A stretch of 64,000 nucleotides of DNA from Rudanella paleaurantiibacter (GCF_009184635.1 NZ_WELI01000012.1:118835-182834), one strand, 5' to 3'. Shown: positions 9,666-18,957, numbered from the stretch's first letter. Numbers and translations: made by a program. The notes: generated by a model from the sequence alone, not told the origin.

Positions 9666-9820
9666 TTGGGGGACGGTTTATTGTTTTGGGTTTATAGTTT
9701 TTGGTTTGGTGTTCAGTGCTTTGGGCTTGCTCCTTCTGGGCACGCTCCATCTATCGCTAAAAACGGTAAACCAAAAACGATACGCTGCGTGTTGTTTTGT
9801 CACCATCATTCGCGTCAACT

Positions 9821-10258
9821 ATGCAGTTTGCCAAATATATTTCCGTCATCTTAGCCAGTACCCTTAAATTTTTTGCGGGGCCATTGGCAGGTCTTGCTTT
9901 TGAGCTGAGCTGGGTCGAAACGGCCGTTTGTACCGTGCTGGGAATGATGCTGAGTGTGCTCGTTGTTTCGTTTGCCGGTGAACTGTTGTTTCGCCTGAGT
10001 CAACGCTTCCGCCGGACGCCCCCCCGCCGGTTCACTCGCCAAACCCGGTTGGCCGTAAAAATCTGGAAACGAGCCGGGGTGCTGGGCATCGCTTTTCTGA
10101 CCCCCCTGTTGCTAACCCCAATTGGCGGTACGGCGTTGGCCGTTTCGTTTCGGGTTGAGCGTCCCCGGTTGTTTATGGCTATGCTGGCGAGTGCCGTATT
10201 CTGGGCTGTGATTCAGACCTTACTGGTGTATCAGATGCCGGGCGTATTTACGAAATAG
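9821..10258 (+). CDS. Small membrane protein of unknown function
   Basis: I do not recognise this 145-residue protein. The ATG at 9821 was chosen; a TTG 24 bases upstream is less likely. It has three or four hydrophobic stretches (about residues 5-25, 30-52, 87-110 and 115-135) and a basic, Arg-rich loop (residues about 58-80, RFRRTPPRRFTRQTR) that should lie in the cytoplasm. A glycine/proline-rich turn, LLTPIGG, sits in the third stretch. It is divergent from the YheT-like gene and convergent with the GT2 gene at 10316. Confidence 0.65.
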   Translation: MQFAKYISVILASTLKFFAGPLAGLAFELSWVETAVCTVLGMMLSVLVVSFAGELLFRLSQRFRRTPPRRFTRQTRLAVKIWKRAGVLGIAFLTPLLLTPIGGTALAVSFRVERPRLFMAMLASAVFWAVIQTLLVYQMPGVFTK

Positions 10259-10280
10259 CCCCGATCCGGATAGAAACAAA

Positions 10281-10308
10281 ACCGGGCAAGCGGAGAGGCT
10301 TGCCCGGT
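10281..10308. terminator. Bidirectional hairpin between convergent genes
   Basis: ACCGGGCAAGC (10281-10291) and GCTTGCCCGGT (10298-10308) form an 11-bp perfect stem with a 6-base loop. On the minus strand it is followed by TTTGTTTC, so it terminates the GT2 gene best; it also lies just after the plus-strand membrane gene. Confidence 0.7.
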
Positions 10309-10315
10309 CTGATCA

Positions 10316-11083
10316 TTACCGGCTGACCGCTTTGGCGGGCTTGGCCGTCGATTTCTTGTTGAAGTCGCCCCGTGCGAAAAACTTCTCAATCAGGCAGTAC
10401 ATCAGAATAAAAAAGTACCGGCTGCCCATTTCCTTGATTTTCAGTTTCGACTCACCGTATTTCCGGTTTGTCCAGCTGTTGGGTACTACCTCGTAGGTGT
10501 AGCCCCGCACTATGGCTTTGAGAGGCAGCTCAATAGTGAGGTTGAAGTGGGGCGACAGAAATGGCTTTACGCCTTCGATAGTTTCGCGTTTGTACAGCTT
10601 GAAGGCGTTGGTGGTATCGTTGTATTTGATGCCCATCAGCACCCGCACAATCAGGTTAGCAACACGGTTGATGTATTTCTTGACCTCCGGGTAGTCGATT
10701 ACCTTGCCGCCTTTGATCCAGCGCGAGCCAAATACCGCGTCGGTATCGGTTTCGAGCATCTTGTTGTAATACCGAACCAGGTCTTCCGGGTCGTCAGACA
10801 TATCGGCCATGAATACCGCCACGCAGTCGCCGGTGAAGCGTTCGAGACCATACCGCACCGCGTATCCGAATCCGTTGGGGCCGGGGTTGGTATAATACAC
10901 CAGCGTTGGTATTTCGGCTTTGAGGGCTTCGAGCACCCCGGCCGTGTTGTCTTTCGAGTTATCGTTGGTCACGCAGATCTCGTGCGGGATACCGTGTTTG
11001 GCCAGAGTCTGGTACAGGGTCCGGAGGGTGTGCGGAATAGACTCTTCCTCGTTGTAGGCCGGAATAACGACGCTTAGTTTCAT
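10316..11083 (-). CDS. GT2 glycosyltransferase, dolichyl-phosphate-mannose-synthase-like
   Basis: The 255-residue protein begins MKLSVVIPAYNEEESI, the start of a GT-A fold. The nucleotide/metal-binding motifs are visible as TNDNSKDNT and FMADMSDDPED, and the acceptor region has NAFKLYKRE. Length and motifs match single-domain polyprenyl-phosphate sugar transferases (DPM1 type) without the C-terminal membrane domain. It would transfer a hexose from a nucleotide sugar to a lipid carrier at the inner face of the membrane. The GT-C protein at 13555 is the kind of enzyme that uses such lipid-linked sugars. It lies 81 bp downstream of another GT2 gene on the same strand. Confidence 0.85.
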   Translation of the reverse strand: MKLSVVIPAYNEEESIPHTLRTLYQTLAKHGIPHEICVTNDNSKDNTAGVLEALKAEIPTLVYYTNPGPNGFGYAVRYGLERFTGDCVAVFMADMSDDPEDLVRYYNKMLETDTDAVFGSRWIKGGKVIDYPEVKKYINRVANLIVRVLMGIKYNDTTNAFKLYKRETIEGVKPFLSPHFNLTIELPLKAIVRGYTYEVVPNSWTNRKYGESKLKIKEMGSRYFFILMYCLIEKFFARGDFNKKSTAKPAKAVSR

Positions 11084-11164
11084 AATGTGTGCTGTGGCTC
11101 TGCTCCGCCACGAGTCGAGTTCATAGTTAATGCGGCTTCCCCGTCGGCCGGAGTTGATTCGCGT

Positions 11165-12133
11165 TTATAATCGGTACGGCAACAGACGAATGGCGCTGTA
11201 CACTTTCCGCAAGGGCGTGGGCACTACGTAATCCCGCACCACCTCTTTCACAATCTGCTTTTTGGGGTGCGCCATGTGCAGGTATTTGAGGGCATAAAAG
11301 GCCCGCCAAAAATAGCGGTCTTTGTACTGTTTGGAATCGAGCATCATGCGGTAGTACCGGGCAATGTTTTTGCGCAGTACCCGGTCGTATTTATAGTCGA
11401 GTTCCTTGTTGATGTTGCTGTACATCTGAATCCGGTTGCGGAGAAACTTTTCGTCCCACACGTAATCGTGGAAACTGGCTCCCGCCCGGTTTTTCCGGTA
11501 CACCGACATTACATCGGGCATGTAGCCAATCGGTCCCATCTTGGCTTTCAACACCAGTCGCGGAATATCGCCACTGGTCGACAGTTTGAACCACTCCGGG
11601 TATTCGGGGATACTGTTGCGAAACAGAATACTCGACGTAGCCATGAACCAAATTTCGTCTTCGCCGATAAGGTCGTCGAGGGTGTAAAACGGCTTCATAT
11701 CGGGCCCGTTGAGCAGATACGACGTACCTTCTTCCTCAAACGTCACCAGTGCATTATGAAATACGGCGGAGTAATCGGGGTGCGCGTCCAGATAATCGGC
11801 CTGTTTCTGGAGTTTGTGCGGGTCGGTCCAATAATCGTCGCCATCCATAATGGCGTAGTACTCACCCTGAGCTAGTTTGAGCGTTTCAAGGCAGTTGAGC
11901 CCCCCGTTCATACCTAAGTTGCGGGGTTGCAACACGGCCTTTACCCGACCGGGGTACTCTTGCTCGTAGCTCTGCACAATGTCGCGGGTGCCGTCCGTCG
12001 AAAAATCATCACCCACCAGAATTTCGACCGGAAACGTGGTTTCCTGCGCGAGGGCGCTGTCGATGGCCTTGCGGATGAAGTTCTTGTGGTTGTAAGTAAT
12101 TACTAAAACGCTGACTTTGGGCTTATTCTGCAT
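11165..12133 (-). CDS. GT2 family glycosyltransferase
   Basis: The start at 12133 gives MQNKPKVSVLVITYNHKNFI, 322 residues; six residues encoded upstream do not look family-like. The GT-A motifs are clear: VLVITYNHKNFI at the N-terminus, VGDDFSTDGT, and the metal-binding IMDGDDYW (DGDD). The C-terminal part is basic and likely membrane-associated. It probably adds a sugar in surface polysaccharide or lipopolysaccharide synthesis; donor and acceptor are unknown. It belongs with the glycan genes between 10.3 and 16.4 kb and is preceded by a palindromic repeat element. Confidence 0.85.
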   Translation of the reverse strand: MQNKPKVSVLVITYNHKNFIRKAIDSALAQETTFPVEILVGDDFSTDGTRDIVQSYEQEYPGRVKAVLQPRNLGMNGGLNCLETLKLAQGEYYAIMDGDDYWTDPHKLQKQADYLDAHPDYSAVFHNALVTFEEEGTSYLLNGPDMKPFYTLDDLIGEDEIWFMATSSILFRNSIPEYPEWFKLSTSGDIPRLVLKAKMGPIGYMPDVMSVYRKNRAGASFHDYVWDEKFLRNRIQMYSNINKELDYKYDRVLRKNIARYYRMMLDSKQYKDRYFWRAFYALKYLHMAHPKKQIVKEVVRDYVVPTPLRKVYSAIRLLPYRL

Positions 12134-12577
12134 AGATACGCAACACCGCAAACGGGAGTAAATTTATACAAAGGTCCGGCTATGAGCCCGGAAATGCAAG
12201 GTGTATTCGTGTGTGGTTTTTACCACCCCCCAGCCTCGGAATACAGGACTGCTATCCTGGAAAGTTTACCACCCCCCAGCCCCCTCCTGAAAAACAGGAG
12301 GGGGAGCCGTAAGGCAACTTGACTTTGTTCAGTTAGCCCTCGCCTAACTCAGTTTTGGTCTAACCTCTGCTGAAAAACAAGAGGGGGAGCCGTAAGGCAA
12401 CTTGATTTTGTTCAGTTAGCCCTCGCTTAACTCGGTTTTGGTCTAACCTCTGCTGAAAAACAAGAGGGGGAGCCGTAAGGCAATTGACTTCACAAGTTGT
12501 ACGCTTCCTGTTCAGATTTCCCTCTCGCATCTCCCCCTCCTGTTTTTCAGGAGGGGGTTGGGGGGTGGTAAACCTGC
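12134..12577. repeat. Composite palindromic element with 83-bp tandem repeats
   Basis: This gene-free stretch holds an outer 15-bp perfect inverted repeat (GTTTACCACCCCCCA at 12264-12278, its complement at 12559-12573). Just inside each arm is a 10-bp hairpin with a 5-base loop (12280-12304 and 12533-12557, arms CCCCCTCCTG / CAGGAGGGGG). Between them lie about 2.4 copies of an 83-bp tandem repeat. A further partial copy of the ACCACCCCCCAGCC arm lies at 12222-12235. A related but shorter element is at 45112-45296. Confidence 0.85.
12287..12490. repeat. 83-bp tandem repeat, about 2.4 copies
   Basis: Copies begin at 12287, 12370 and 12453, each opening CTGAAAAACA followed by RGAGGGGGAGCCGTAAGGCA. 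The first two differ at only a few positions and the third is partial. The unit starts with half of the hairpin of the enclosing palindromic element, so the array looks like an internal expansion of it. Confidence 0.85.
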
Positions 12578-13507
12578 CTACACCTCCGCTGTTGCCCAGC
12601 CGAAGCCCGATGCGCCAAATCCGTTGCCGTTGTAAAACATCACCCATTGGTTCTGATGCTGTACAATGTGGCAGTAGTCCATCATGAGCGAGTCCCAGCC
12701 ATCGGCCGAACGCTCAATACCTGCTTTCTCGTCTTTACGCTCCCACGTGATTCCGTCGGTCGATTCGGCATACCCAATCCGGTAGCTACGCTGCACGTCT
12801 GTGCGGTAGTTGGTGGCGTTGCGGTACGAAAAGTACATTTTGTACAGGTCGCCGTCTTTATACACCGTTGGCCGACCAATGGCATCCGTAAACTCGTCGT
12901 AGCCTACGCAAACATGCCCCGTGCGTTCCCAGTGAATCCCGTCTTTCGATTCGGCGTATTTCACATCGTAGAAAGGCTCCGGCTGCCCGTTGATCACCTC
13001 AATTTTTGTGCACGACAGGTACCACATGCGCCAGTAGTCGTCGCGTTCACGAATCACGCAGGGCTGAGCTACCCACACCTGATCGAAAATGTACCGGTCG
13101 AGCAGCGGGCCCGTGAATTTGCGCTCGAAAGTGAGGCCTCCGTCGCGGCTGATGGCCAAACCAATGCCGAGCCGGTAAGCTGCCGTTTCGCTACGGTTCC
13201 AGCCGGTGTAATACAGCCAGATTTCGTCGCCTACGGGCAAAAACCACGAGGGCATGGCCCCCGTCTCGTCGAACATACCCACCGCACCTTTGGTCAGGCA
13301 GGGTTTGTCGTGTACATACACCACTTTCGACAGGTCGTTCGGGTCGAGTTCTACAAATGACGTGGCTGATTGTACGTCTTTGTCTCGGGTTGAAAAATAC
13401 ACCCGGAACCGGTCGTTCATCGGAAAGCCGAACGGAACCTGCGCGTGAGTCTGACTGAACGGCATCGAGCCGTCGGGTTTATAGATGAGTCCTTGTTTGG
13501 TCCACAT
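12578..13507 (-). CDS. Cytoplasmic glycosidase-like five-bladed propeller protein
   Basis: The 309-residue protein has no signal peptide. Repeated strands such as RFRVYFSTRD, IWLYYTGWNR, YWRMWYLSC, LYKMYFSYRN and WVMFYNGNG are the blades of a GH32/43/68/130-type propeller, with repeated AxSxDGxxWER blade turns. It resembles hypothetical glycosidase-like proteins found inside surface-glycan gene clusters. Hydrolase, phosphorylase and non-catalytic roles are all possible. It follows the GT-C gene with a 47-bp gap and is probably co-transcribed with it. Confidence 0.65.
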   Translation of the reverse strand: MWTKQGLIYKPDGSMPFSQTHAQVPFGFPMNDRFRVYFSTRDKDVQSATSFVELDPNDLSKVVYVHDKPCLTKGAVGMFDETGAMPSWFLPVGDEIWLYYTGWNRSETAAYRLGIGLAISRDGGLTFERKFTGPLLDRYIFDQVWVAQPCVIRERDDYWRMWYLSCTKIEVINGQPEPFYDVKYAESKDGIHWERTGHVCVGYDEFTDAIGRPTVYKDGDLYKMYFSYRNATNYRTDVQRSYRIGYAESTDGITWERKDEKAGIERSADGWDSLMMDYCHIVQHQNQWVMFYNGNGFGASGFGWATAEV

Positions 13508-13554
13508 AATGCTGTAAAAAATGGCTTACATCGGGCAGACTATAGCTGCCCATT

Positions 13555-15252
13555 TTATCTATTTGCGTTGAATCGGTCGTTGCGTACGTAAAGCCGGGCG
13601 TCGTTGAATAAACCCACGTAGCGGTAATTGGCTGAAACAAACTGGGCCAACGGGCTGATAATTTCGAAGCCCTGCGTTTTTCGGTCGTTCATCCAGAGGT
13701 TTTGGCTGCCTACCGCATCCACAAACACGGGCGGAAACGACCGTTTGAAATCGGCCACGTACCGGCGCTGGTAAATGTCGAGCATGGGGTGAGCGAATGT
13801 ACTGCGGATGGTATGGTTTTCGGCCACCCCCTGTGGCATTTGGGCCTGCACGTAGTAATCGCACCGCCAGCCCCAAACCACCAGTTTCTCGCCGGGCTGC
13901 GCGTACTTCACAATCTCCTTCACTATATCGGCCTTGGGTAAATGCCAACCGCCCTGATTATCGGATGGGTACGGGTTCATGGGCGTTCCCTGCTGGTAAC
14001 GGCTCAGCGCCTGCACACCGAAACTCAGTAGGTAAACCGCCACTAGGCCCAACCCCAACCACTGAACCGGTTGGTTATACGCCAGCAGTGCCGACCAGAT
14101 GTAGGCCATCCACAACATGAGTGGCCCCATCAGAAAAAACAGATAGTGTACGTATTCTGAGCCGGTACGAGTAATGGCGTAAAATGTAATGAGGGTGAGC
14201 AGGCTCAGAAAACCCGTATAAAACAGGTGGTCGGCCCTGTTTGCCCGGTCAGCAGAGATTGCCGAAACGCCCAACCCGTTCTGGGTAGGTCGCGTAAGCT
14301 GGCTGGCAGCGAACCAGATAGCCAGTAGCGCAATTGTCAGGCTGACGAGCCACGCAAACTCGGAGCCTTTGCCGAAAAAACGAGGCAGGTGCAACAAATT
14401 ATCGAGCTGATTGCCGCCAGTAGCGTAATTAAAGTTGCCCTCAATGTAAAATGTGACAAAGCTGTCGAGTTGGCCACTCACAGCCATGAACAACACAAAC
14501 AGGGCCGGGAAAAGTAAGCTGCCAACCCCCAGAATAGCCAGTTGCCCAGCTTTTTGCGGTACCGAGAATGTGGGTCGTCTCAGTACATCAATGCCCGTAA
14601 ACAGCCCTACCACCGCAGCCAGCGGAACCCCCTGAAGTTTTCCGAAAGGAACCATACCTAACAAAAAGCCAATCAGGAAAAGTTGCGGGCGGACAGGTAC
14701 TGATTGTTGTTGCCGGGCCAGCAGATACGTAGCCAGTGCGAGCAGGACAATAGCTACCAGTTCGCTATTGTAGTGCAGAAAATCGCCGTTTTGGGTCATA
14801 CCCAACAACAGAACCAGCGGAAAAAGAGCTAGTTGCGCCGACTGAATGCCAAACCAGAGCTGAGCGGCCCGGAAGGTGAAAATGAGAAAAAGAGCGATCA
14901 GACCAAAGGCCAGCAAGTGGGCCGAGATATAGTCGAAGGGGAGCCCCACCCAACTCGGAACAACCAGTGCATAACTATCTAGCGGCCCCCCCGTTGTTCC
15001 GTCGACTGACCGGAAGTAAACCGGGTCTTGCGCCAGGGTCATCGCCTGCGTAATCATCTGGCTTTCGTCCGGGTTAATTTCGTTGTTAAAACAGATGCTG
15101 GGTAGTCGGAGTAGAAAGAGCAGAACGAGCGAAAATGGCAGAAAAAGCCGGTTGCCCCATTTCGGCCTGAGCACCAGCCAGCCCAGCAAAAGCCAGCAGA
15201 TCAGGTAGGTAGGCGTGAAATAGGACGTGGGCGACAAATTAAAGCCGGGCAT
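13555..15252 (-). CDS. GT-C-type integral membrane glycosyltransferase (GT39/83-like)
   Basis: The 565-residue protein has about ten to twelve hydrophobic segments spread over residues 15-420 and a soluble C-terminal part. After the first membrane segments, NPDESQMITQA supplies the acidic pair expected in the first periplasmic loop of GT-C enzymes of the PMT/ArnT kind. Such proteins transfer a sugar from a polyprenyl-phosphate donor on the periplasmic side. The DPM-like GT2 at 10316 could make that donor (inference). The C-terminal portion contains EKLVVWGWRCDYYVQAQ, typical of uncharacterised Bacteroidota GT-C members. It heads a minus-strand run with the glycosidase-like gene. Confidence 0.7.
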   Translation of the reverse strand: MPGFNLSPTSYFTPTYLICWLLLGWLVLRPKWGNRLFLPFSLVLLFLLRLPSICFNNEINPDESQMITQAMTLAQDPVYFRSVDGTTGGPLDSYALVVPSWVGLPFDYISAHLLAFGLIALFLIFTFRAAQLWFGIQSAQLALFPLVLLLGMTQNGDFLHYNSELVAIVLLALATYLLARQQQSVPVRPQLFLIGFLLGMVPFGKLQGVPLAAVVGLFTGIDVLRRPTFSVPQKAGQLAILGVGSLLFPALFVLFMAVSGQLDSFVTFYIEGNFNYATGGNQLDNLLHLPRFFGKGSEFAWLVSLTIALLAIWFAASQLTRPTQNGLGVSAISADRANRADHLFYTGFLSLLTLITFYAITRTGSEYVHYLFFLMGPLMLWMAYIWSALLAYNQPVQWLGLGLVAVYLLSFGVQALSRYQQGTPMNPYPSDNQGGWHLPKADIVKEIVKYAQPGEKLVVWGWRCDYYVQAQMPQGVAENHTIRSTFAHPMLDIYQRRYVADFKRSFPPVFVDAVGSQNLWMNDRKTQGFEIISPLAQFVSANYRYVGLFNDARLYVRNDRFNANR

Positions 15253-15309
15253 AGTGTAGCAAGGTAAACAAGATGCTGTTCCGGGAATGGTTGGTGAGTA
15301 AACATAAAA

Positions 15310-15335
15310 AACGGAGCCAGATTTCTGGCTCCGTT
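15310..15335 (-). terminator. Intrinsic terminator for the epimerase gene
   Basis: AACGGAGCCAGA (15310-15321) and TCTGGCTCCGTT (15324-15335) make a 12-bp stem with a 2-base loop. On the minus strand the stem runs into a T tract (GTTTTTTATG). It separates the epimerase from the GT-C gene. Confidence 0.8.
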
Positions 15336-15354
15336 GACGAACTTTAAAGCGTAC

Positions 15355-16440
15355 TTACTTCGCAACGGCTCCGGTCGACTGAAGCCGCGCCACCATGCTG
15401 TCGTGAATCTGAGACATAGTCTCTTTCAAATCGTAGGTCCAGTTCCAGCCGGGGTAGTGCTCCTTAAATTTGTTCAGGTTCGATACGTACCAGATGTGGT
15501 CACCGATGCGGTTGGTTTCTGAGTACGTGTAGTTCATTTTGTTGCCCGAAATTTCTTCGCACAACGCAATAGCCTCGAGCATTGAGCAGTTGGCGTACCG
15601 GCCACCACCAGCATTGTACACCTCGCCAGCGCGGGGAGCCTGGTAGAAATGCCAGAACATGTTCACCAAATCCCACGAGTGGATGTTGTCACGAACCTGC
15701 TTGCCTTTATAGCCAAAAATAGTGTATTGGTTGCCCGTGATCGCACACTTCATGAGGTACGACAGGAAGCCGTGCAGCTGCGCACCAGAATGGTTGGGGC
15801 CCGTGAGGCAGCCACCGCGGAACACGCCCGTTTTCATGCCGAAATACCGGCCGTACTCCTGCACCAGAATATCAGCGGCCACTTTTGAGGCACCAAACAA
15901 CGAGTGCTTGGTGTGGTCGAGGCTCATGTACTCGTCGATACCGTCCTTGAAATACGGGTGGTTTTCGTCAATCTCCCAGCGAGTTTCGGTCTCTACCAGC
16001 GGCAGGTAGTTCGGGTTGTCGCCATACACCTTATTGGTCGAGGTAAAGATAAACACAGCCTCGGGGCAGTGCTGCCGCGTCATTTCGAGCAGGTTGAGCG
16101 TACCGTTGGCATTCACGCTGAAATCAGTGAATGGCTCGCGGGCGGCCCAATCGTGCGAGGGCTGTGCAGCCGTGTGCACAATCAGTTTAATATCGGTGCC
16201 AAACTCGCGGAAAATAGGGTCCAGTTCCGAAACCTCCCGGATATCGGCAGAGCGGTGCGTATAGTTCGAGTACGAATCTTCGAGCCGGTTACGGTTCCAC
16301 TCGGTAGAGCCGTCGGTGCCGAAGAAATACTGCCGCATGTTGTTGTCGATACCAACAACCAGATCGAATTTATCTGAGAAAAAGGCAACTGACTCGCTAC
16401 CGATCAAACCCGCTGAACCTGTAACTAATGCAATATTCAT
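15355..16440 (-). CDS. NAD-dependent SDR epimerase, CDP-paratose 2-epimerase-like
   Basis: The 361-residue protein has the Rossmann motif [11 protein letters not shown] at the N-terminus, the conserved [10 protein letters not shown] region, and FTSTNKVYG with the catalytic Ser/Thr. The active-site Tyr-x3-Lys is changed: the sequence reads SLFGASK, so Phe182 replaces Tyr while Lys186 is kept. The family makes or epimerises nucleotide-linked sugars for O-antigen or capsule, in line with the nearby transferases. With Phe in place of the catalytic Tyr the normal SDR hydride-transfer mechanism would be impaired, or another residue substitutes. Its own terminator at 15310-15335 makes it a separate transcription unit. 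Confidence 0.8.
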   Translation of the reverse strand: MNIALVTGSAGLIGSESVAFFSDKFDLVVGIDNNMRQYFFGTDGSTEWNRNRLEDSYSNYTHRSADIREVSELDPIFREFGTDIKLIVHTAAQPSHDWAAREPFTDFSVNANGTLNLLEMTRQHCPEAVFIFTSTNKVYGDNPNYLPLVETETRWEIDENHPYFKDGIDEYMSLDHTKHSLFGASKVAADILVQEYGRYFGMKTGVFRGGCLTGPNHSGAQLHGFLSYLMKCAITGNQYTIFGYKGKQVRDNIHSWDLVNMFWHFYQAPRAGEVYNAGGGRYANCSMLEAIALCEEISGNKMNYTYSETNRIGDHIWYVSNLNKFKEHYPGWNWTYDLKETMSQIHDSMVARLQSTGAVAK

Positions 16441-16671
16441 AGCAAATAGCAGCTATATAGAGTTGTTGAATGGCGAAAAAATCCAATTGGCAGATTCTTT
16501 CTGTGCCTCAAAGTAACGAAGAAAAGTTATATCCCCCTATGCCGCTGGCTAAAAACTGATTAAGAGGATAAACGACCAACGGAGCGATACCCTGTTGGGC
16601 CGGTTGGGCTGTTAGTACAGACCCGGGCTCAACAGAGCACCGCTCCGTTGTAAAATGGGACATCAGGTCGG

Positions 16672-16926
16672 TTACGCACCTTCACCAATCGTGCCGGCAC
16701 CATAGAGCTTCTCGCGGATTTTCTGCGTGCGCTCTTCCAGTTCAGGGCGGGGCGTGTATTTATTTTTTGACTGAACAGCCGCTGAATCCTTGTGTACGCC
16801 ATACACATACTCATCGTTCTCGCGGACGTCTTTCTGACGAATCGAATTGTATTTCTGGTAATCACAGGCGGTTGCCACAAAACCAAGGGCGATCACCAGC
16901 GAAAGTTTAGTCAATGTGCTTTTCAT
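16672..16926 (-). CDS. Small lipoprotein of unknown function
   Basis: The 84-residue protein has a lipoprotein signal with a VATAC box (Cys21). The mature part is short, polar and rich in Lys, Glu, Arg and Tyr, with DYQKYNSIRQKDVRENDEYV after the Cys. It would be anchored in a membrane facing the periplasm. I do not recognise a family. It lies 104 bp downstream, in minus-strand reading, of nothing closely linked: the M3 peptidase gene ends at 17031 on the same strand. Confidence 0.7.
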   Translation of the reverse strand: MKSTLTKLSLVIALGFVATACDYQKYNSIRQKDVRENDEYVYGVHKDSAAVQSKNKYTPRPELEERTQKIREKLYGAGTIGEGA

Positions 16927-17030
16927 TTGCTTGGTTGCGAATTCGTTGGCGCAAAGTTATAAAAGAGTAGCCAGTCGTCAGTCGTCGGTTGGGAGTTTTT
17001 TGCACAGCCCGGCCGATGTTGGCCTTTCAA

Positions 17031-18803
17031 TCAGGCTGCCGGGGCCGAAAGCCGCGCTATTTCTTCCCAAACAAAACCCATCAATTCACTAATGTGCTCC
17101 TTCGAGAAATCGAACGGGACGTTAGCGGCTGCATAAATGTTCGGAATCGTGTCTTTGTAACCGAGGCTAAGTGCGTTCAGGTATCCTTGCAGGCCGGCTT
17201 CGGGGTTACGCCGGTAGTTGCGCCATACGCCAATGGCCCCCAGTTGCGCAATGCCGTATTCAATATAATAGAAAGGTACCTCAAACAAGTGCAGTTGCCG
17301 TTGCCAGATGATGCCTTTGTACCGCTCCAGACCCGACCAGTCGGTGACCGAATCGGTAAACTGATCGTAGATGCGTAGCCAGTTAGCCTCCCGCTCGGCG
17401 AGGTATTCGTCTGTCGGCCCGGCGGGTGGGTTTTCATACAACCAGTGCTGAAACTTGTCGATGGTGGCAATCCAAGGCAGCGTTTCTATAATCGATTCGA
17501 GATGTTGCAGCTTGGCCCGGCGGAGTTCTTCGGGATTATCGAAAAACACATCCCAATGATCCATCGACAGCAGTTCCATAGCCATGGAGGCCAGTTCGGC
17601 TACCTCCATCGGCGGGTTTCGGAAACCCTTCAACGGCAAATCGCGCGTCAGAAACGAATGGACCGCATGGCCGCCTTCGTGCACCATCGTGACCAGATCG
17701 CGCAGGCTCGATGTTGCGTTCATGAAAATAAACGGCACGCCAATCTCTTCGAGCGGATAATTATAACCACCCGGCGCTTTGCCCTTCCGCGATTCGAGGT
17801 CGAGGTGGTGCATGGCCCGCATGGTACGGAGGAAATTAGCCAATCGCCCGGCTCCGTCGAGCTTATCGAAGCACTGAATGGTTTTGTCAATCAGTTCTTC
17901 ACCGCTCCGAAACGGTTCGAGTGCGGGCCGTCCCTCTACATCGACTTTTGTGTCCCAGGGACGTAGCTCGTCTAAAGACATAGCGGCCTGTCGTTCCTGC
18001 GCCAGCTTATCGAGCAAAGGCACCACCGTTTCGGCTACCGACTCGTGGAAGTTAAAACAGTCGGCGGGGGTATAGTCGAACCGGCCGAGGGCGGCAAACG
18101 CGTAGTCGCGGAAATTGGCGAACCCGGCATTCTGCGCCACCTCGTGCCGGAGTTTAACCAGGTCGGTCATGAGGGTGTCGAGTGTCTCGCGGCTGTCGTT
18201 CCGTCGTTGCCAGATAGCCCGCCAGGCTTCTTCGCGCGCGGCCCGGTCGGCGTGGTAGAGCCGATCCGATGCCTTGGGCAGGGTTATTTCTTCGGGCTCA
18301 CCGGCCTCGTTGGGCAGTGTTACGGTCATGGCGCCCACGGTAGCTCCGTATTCGCGTTCGCGCGTTTGCAGCTCGGTTTGCAGCGGCACGTTTTCGTCGC
18401 GGAAAATCTCGATGGCTTTTCTCATGCCCCGGATCATCACGGCGTACTGAGGTTCTGCCGTCAGTTGGTCGATAAACGGGCTCTCGACGGTGCGTTTGTC
18501 GAGTTCGTTGCCGTACGTCGACAGGTGCGGCTGAATCTCTTCAACGAAGTAGTTGAAGCGTTCTACCAGCCCGGCGTCGGCCGTGTCGCAGGTCATACGA
18601 ATATAGCGCCAGGCAAAATTTTCGGAGAGGTACGACTCCAGTTCGCTACGGTCGTGGAGCCATTGCCGCAGGGCGTCGGCATCGGGTAGGGGGCGGTTCA
18701 GCAGGTCGTCGAAAAGGGGTTTTACGTCTTCCCAGCTTTTGAGGTCCATGTCTTCGCCAATGAAAGGTCGTGCCGGACGGGCTATGGTTAGTTCTGTGGT
18801 CAT
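17031..18803 (-). CDS. M3-family oligoendopeptidase (PepF-like)
   Basis: The 590-residue protein carries the zinc site MVHEGGHAVHSF (His375, Glu376, His379), with the third ligand expected in the ELASMAMELLS helix, as in oligoendopeptidase F. It has no signal peptide, so it should degrade short peptides in the cytoplasm. Length fits PepF (about 600 residues). The start codon is 180 bp from the divergent blaI gene, so their control regions overlap; the BlaI operators at 18934-18974 lie nearer the blaI side but could affect this gene too. Confidence 0.9.
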   Translation of the reverse strand: MTTELTIARPARPFIGEDMDLKSWEDVKPLFDDLLNRPLPDADALRQWLHDRSELESYLSENFAWRYIRMTCDTADAGLVERFNYFVEEIQPHLSTYGNELDKRTVESPFIDQLTAEPQYAVMIRGMRKAIEIFRDENVPLQTELQTREREYGATVGAMTVTLPNEAGEPEEITLPKASDRLYHADRAAREEAWRAIWQRRNDSRETLDTLMTDLVKLRHEVAQNAGFANFRDYAFAALGRFDYTPADCFNFHESVAETVVPLLDKLAQERQAAMSLDELRPWDTKVDVEGRPALEPFRSGEELIDKTIQCFDKLDGAGRLANFLRTMRAMHHLDLESRKGKAPGGYNYPLEEIGVPFIFMNATSSLRDLVTMVHEGGHAVHSFLTRDLPLKGFRNPPMEVAELASMAMELLSMDHWDVFFDNPEELRRAKLQHLESIIETLPWIATIDKFQHWLYENPPAGPTDEYLAEREANWLRIYDQFTDSVTDWSGLERYKGIIWQRQLHLFEVPFYYIEYGIAQLGAIGVWRNYRRNPEAGLQGYLNALSLGYKDTIPNIYAAANVPFDFSKEHISELMGFVWEEIARLSAPAA

Positions 18804-18926
18804 ATTCTTCTGGACGCAAACGCGGGCTTAGTGGCCAGCAACCGTGGTTGAGCCGTTTGCGTGACCTTATCTCGCGTTCCTATCCAGAACGATTTACGGT
18901 TTAAAAAAGATTTATTTCTCAAAAAT

Positions 18927-18957
18927 TTGACATTACGAAATCTTTCGTACATGTTTG
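18927..18957 (+). promoter_or_regulatory. Promoter of the blaI-blaR1 operon
   Basis: A -33 TTG at 18927-18929 and a -7-like CATGTTTG at 18950-18957 are 20 bp apart, close to the Bacteroidota TTG / TAnnTTTG pattern with one mismatch (C for T). The first operator palindrome fills the spacer. Confidence 0.6.

Noticed and set aside
12287..12490. Tandem repeat as a CRISPR array
   Set aside because: The 83-bp units are contiguous with no unique spacers and no cas gene is nearby.
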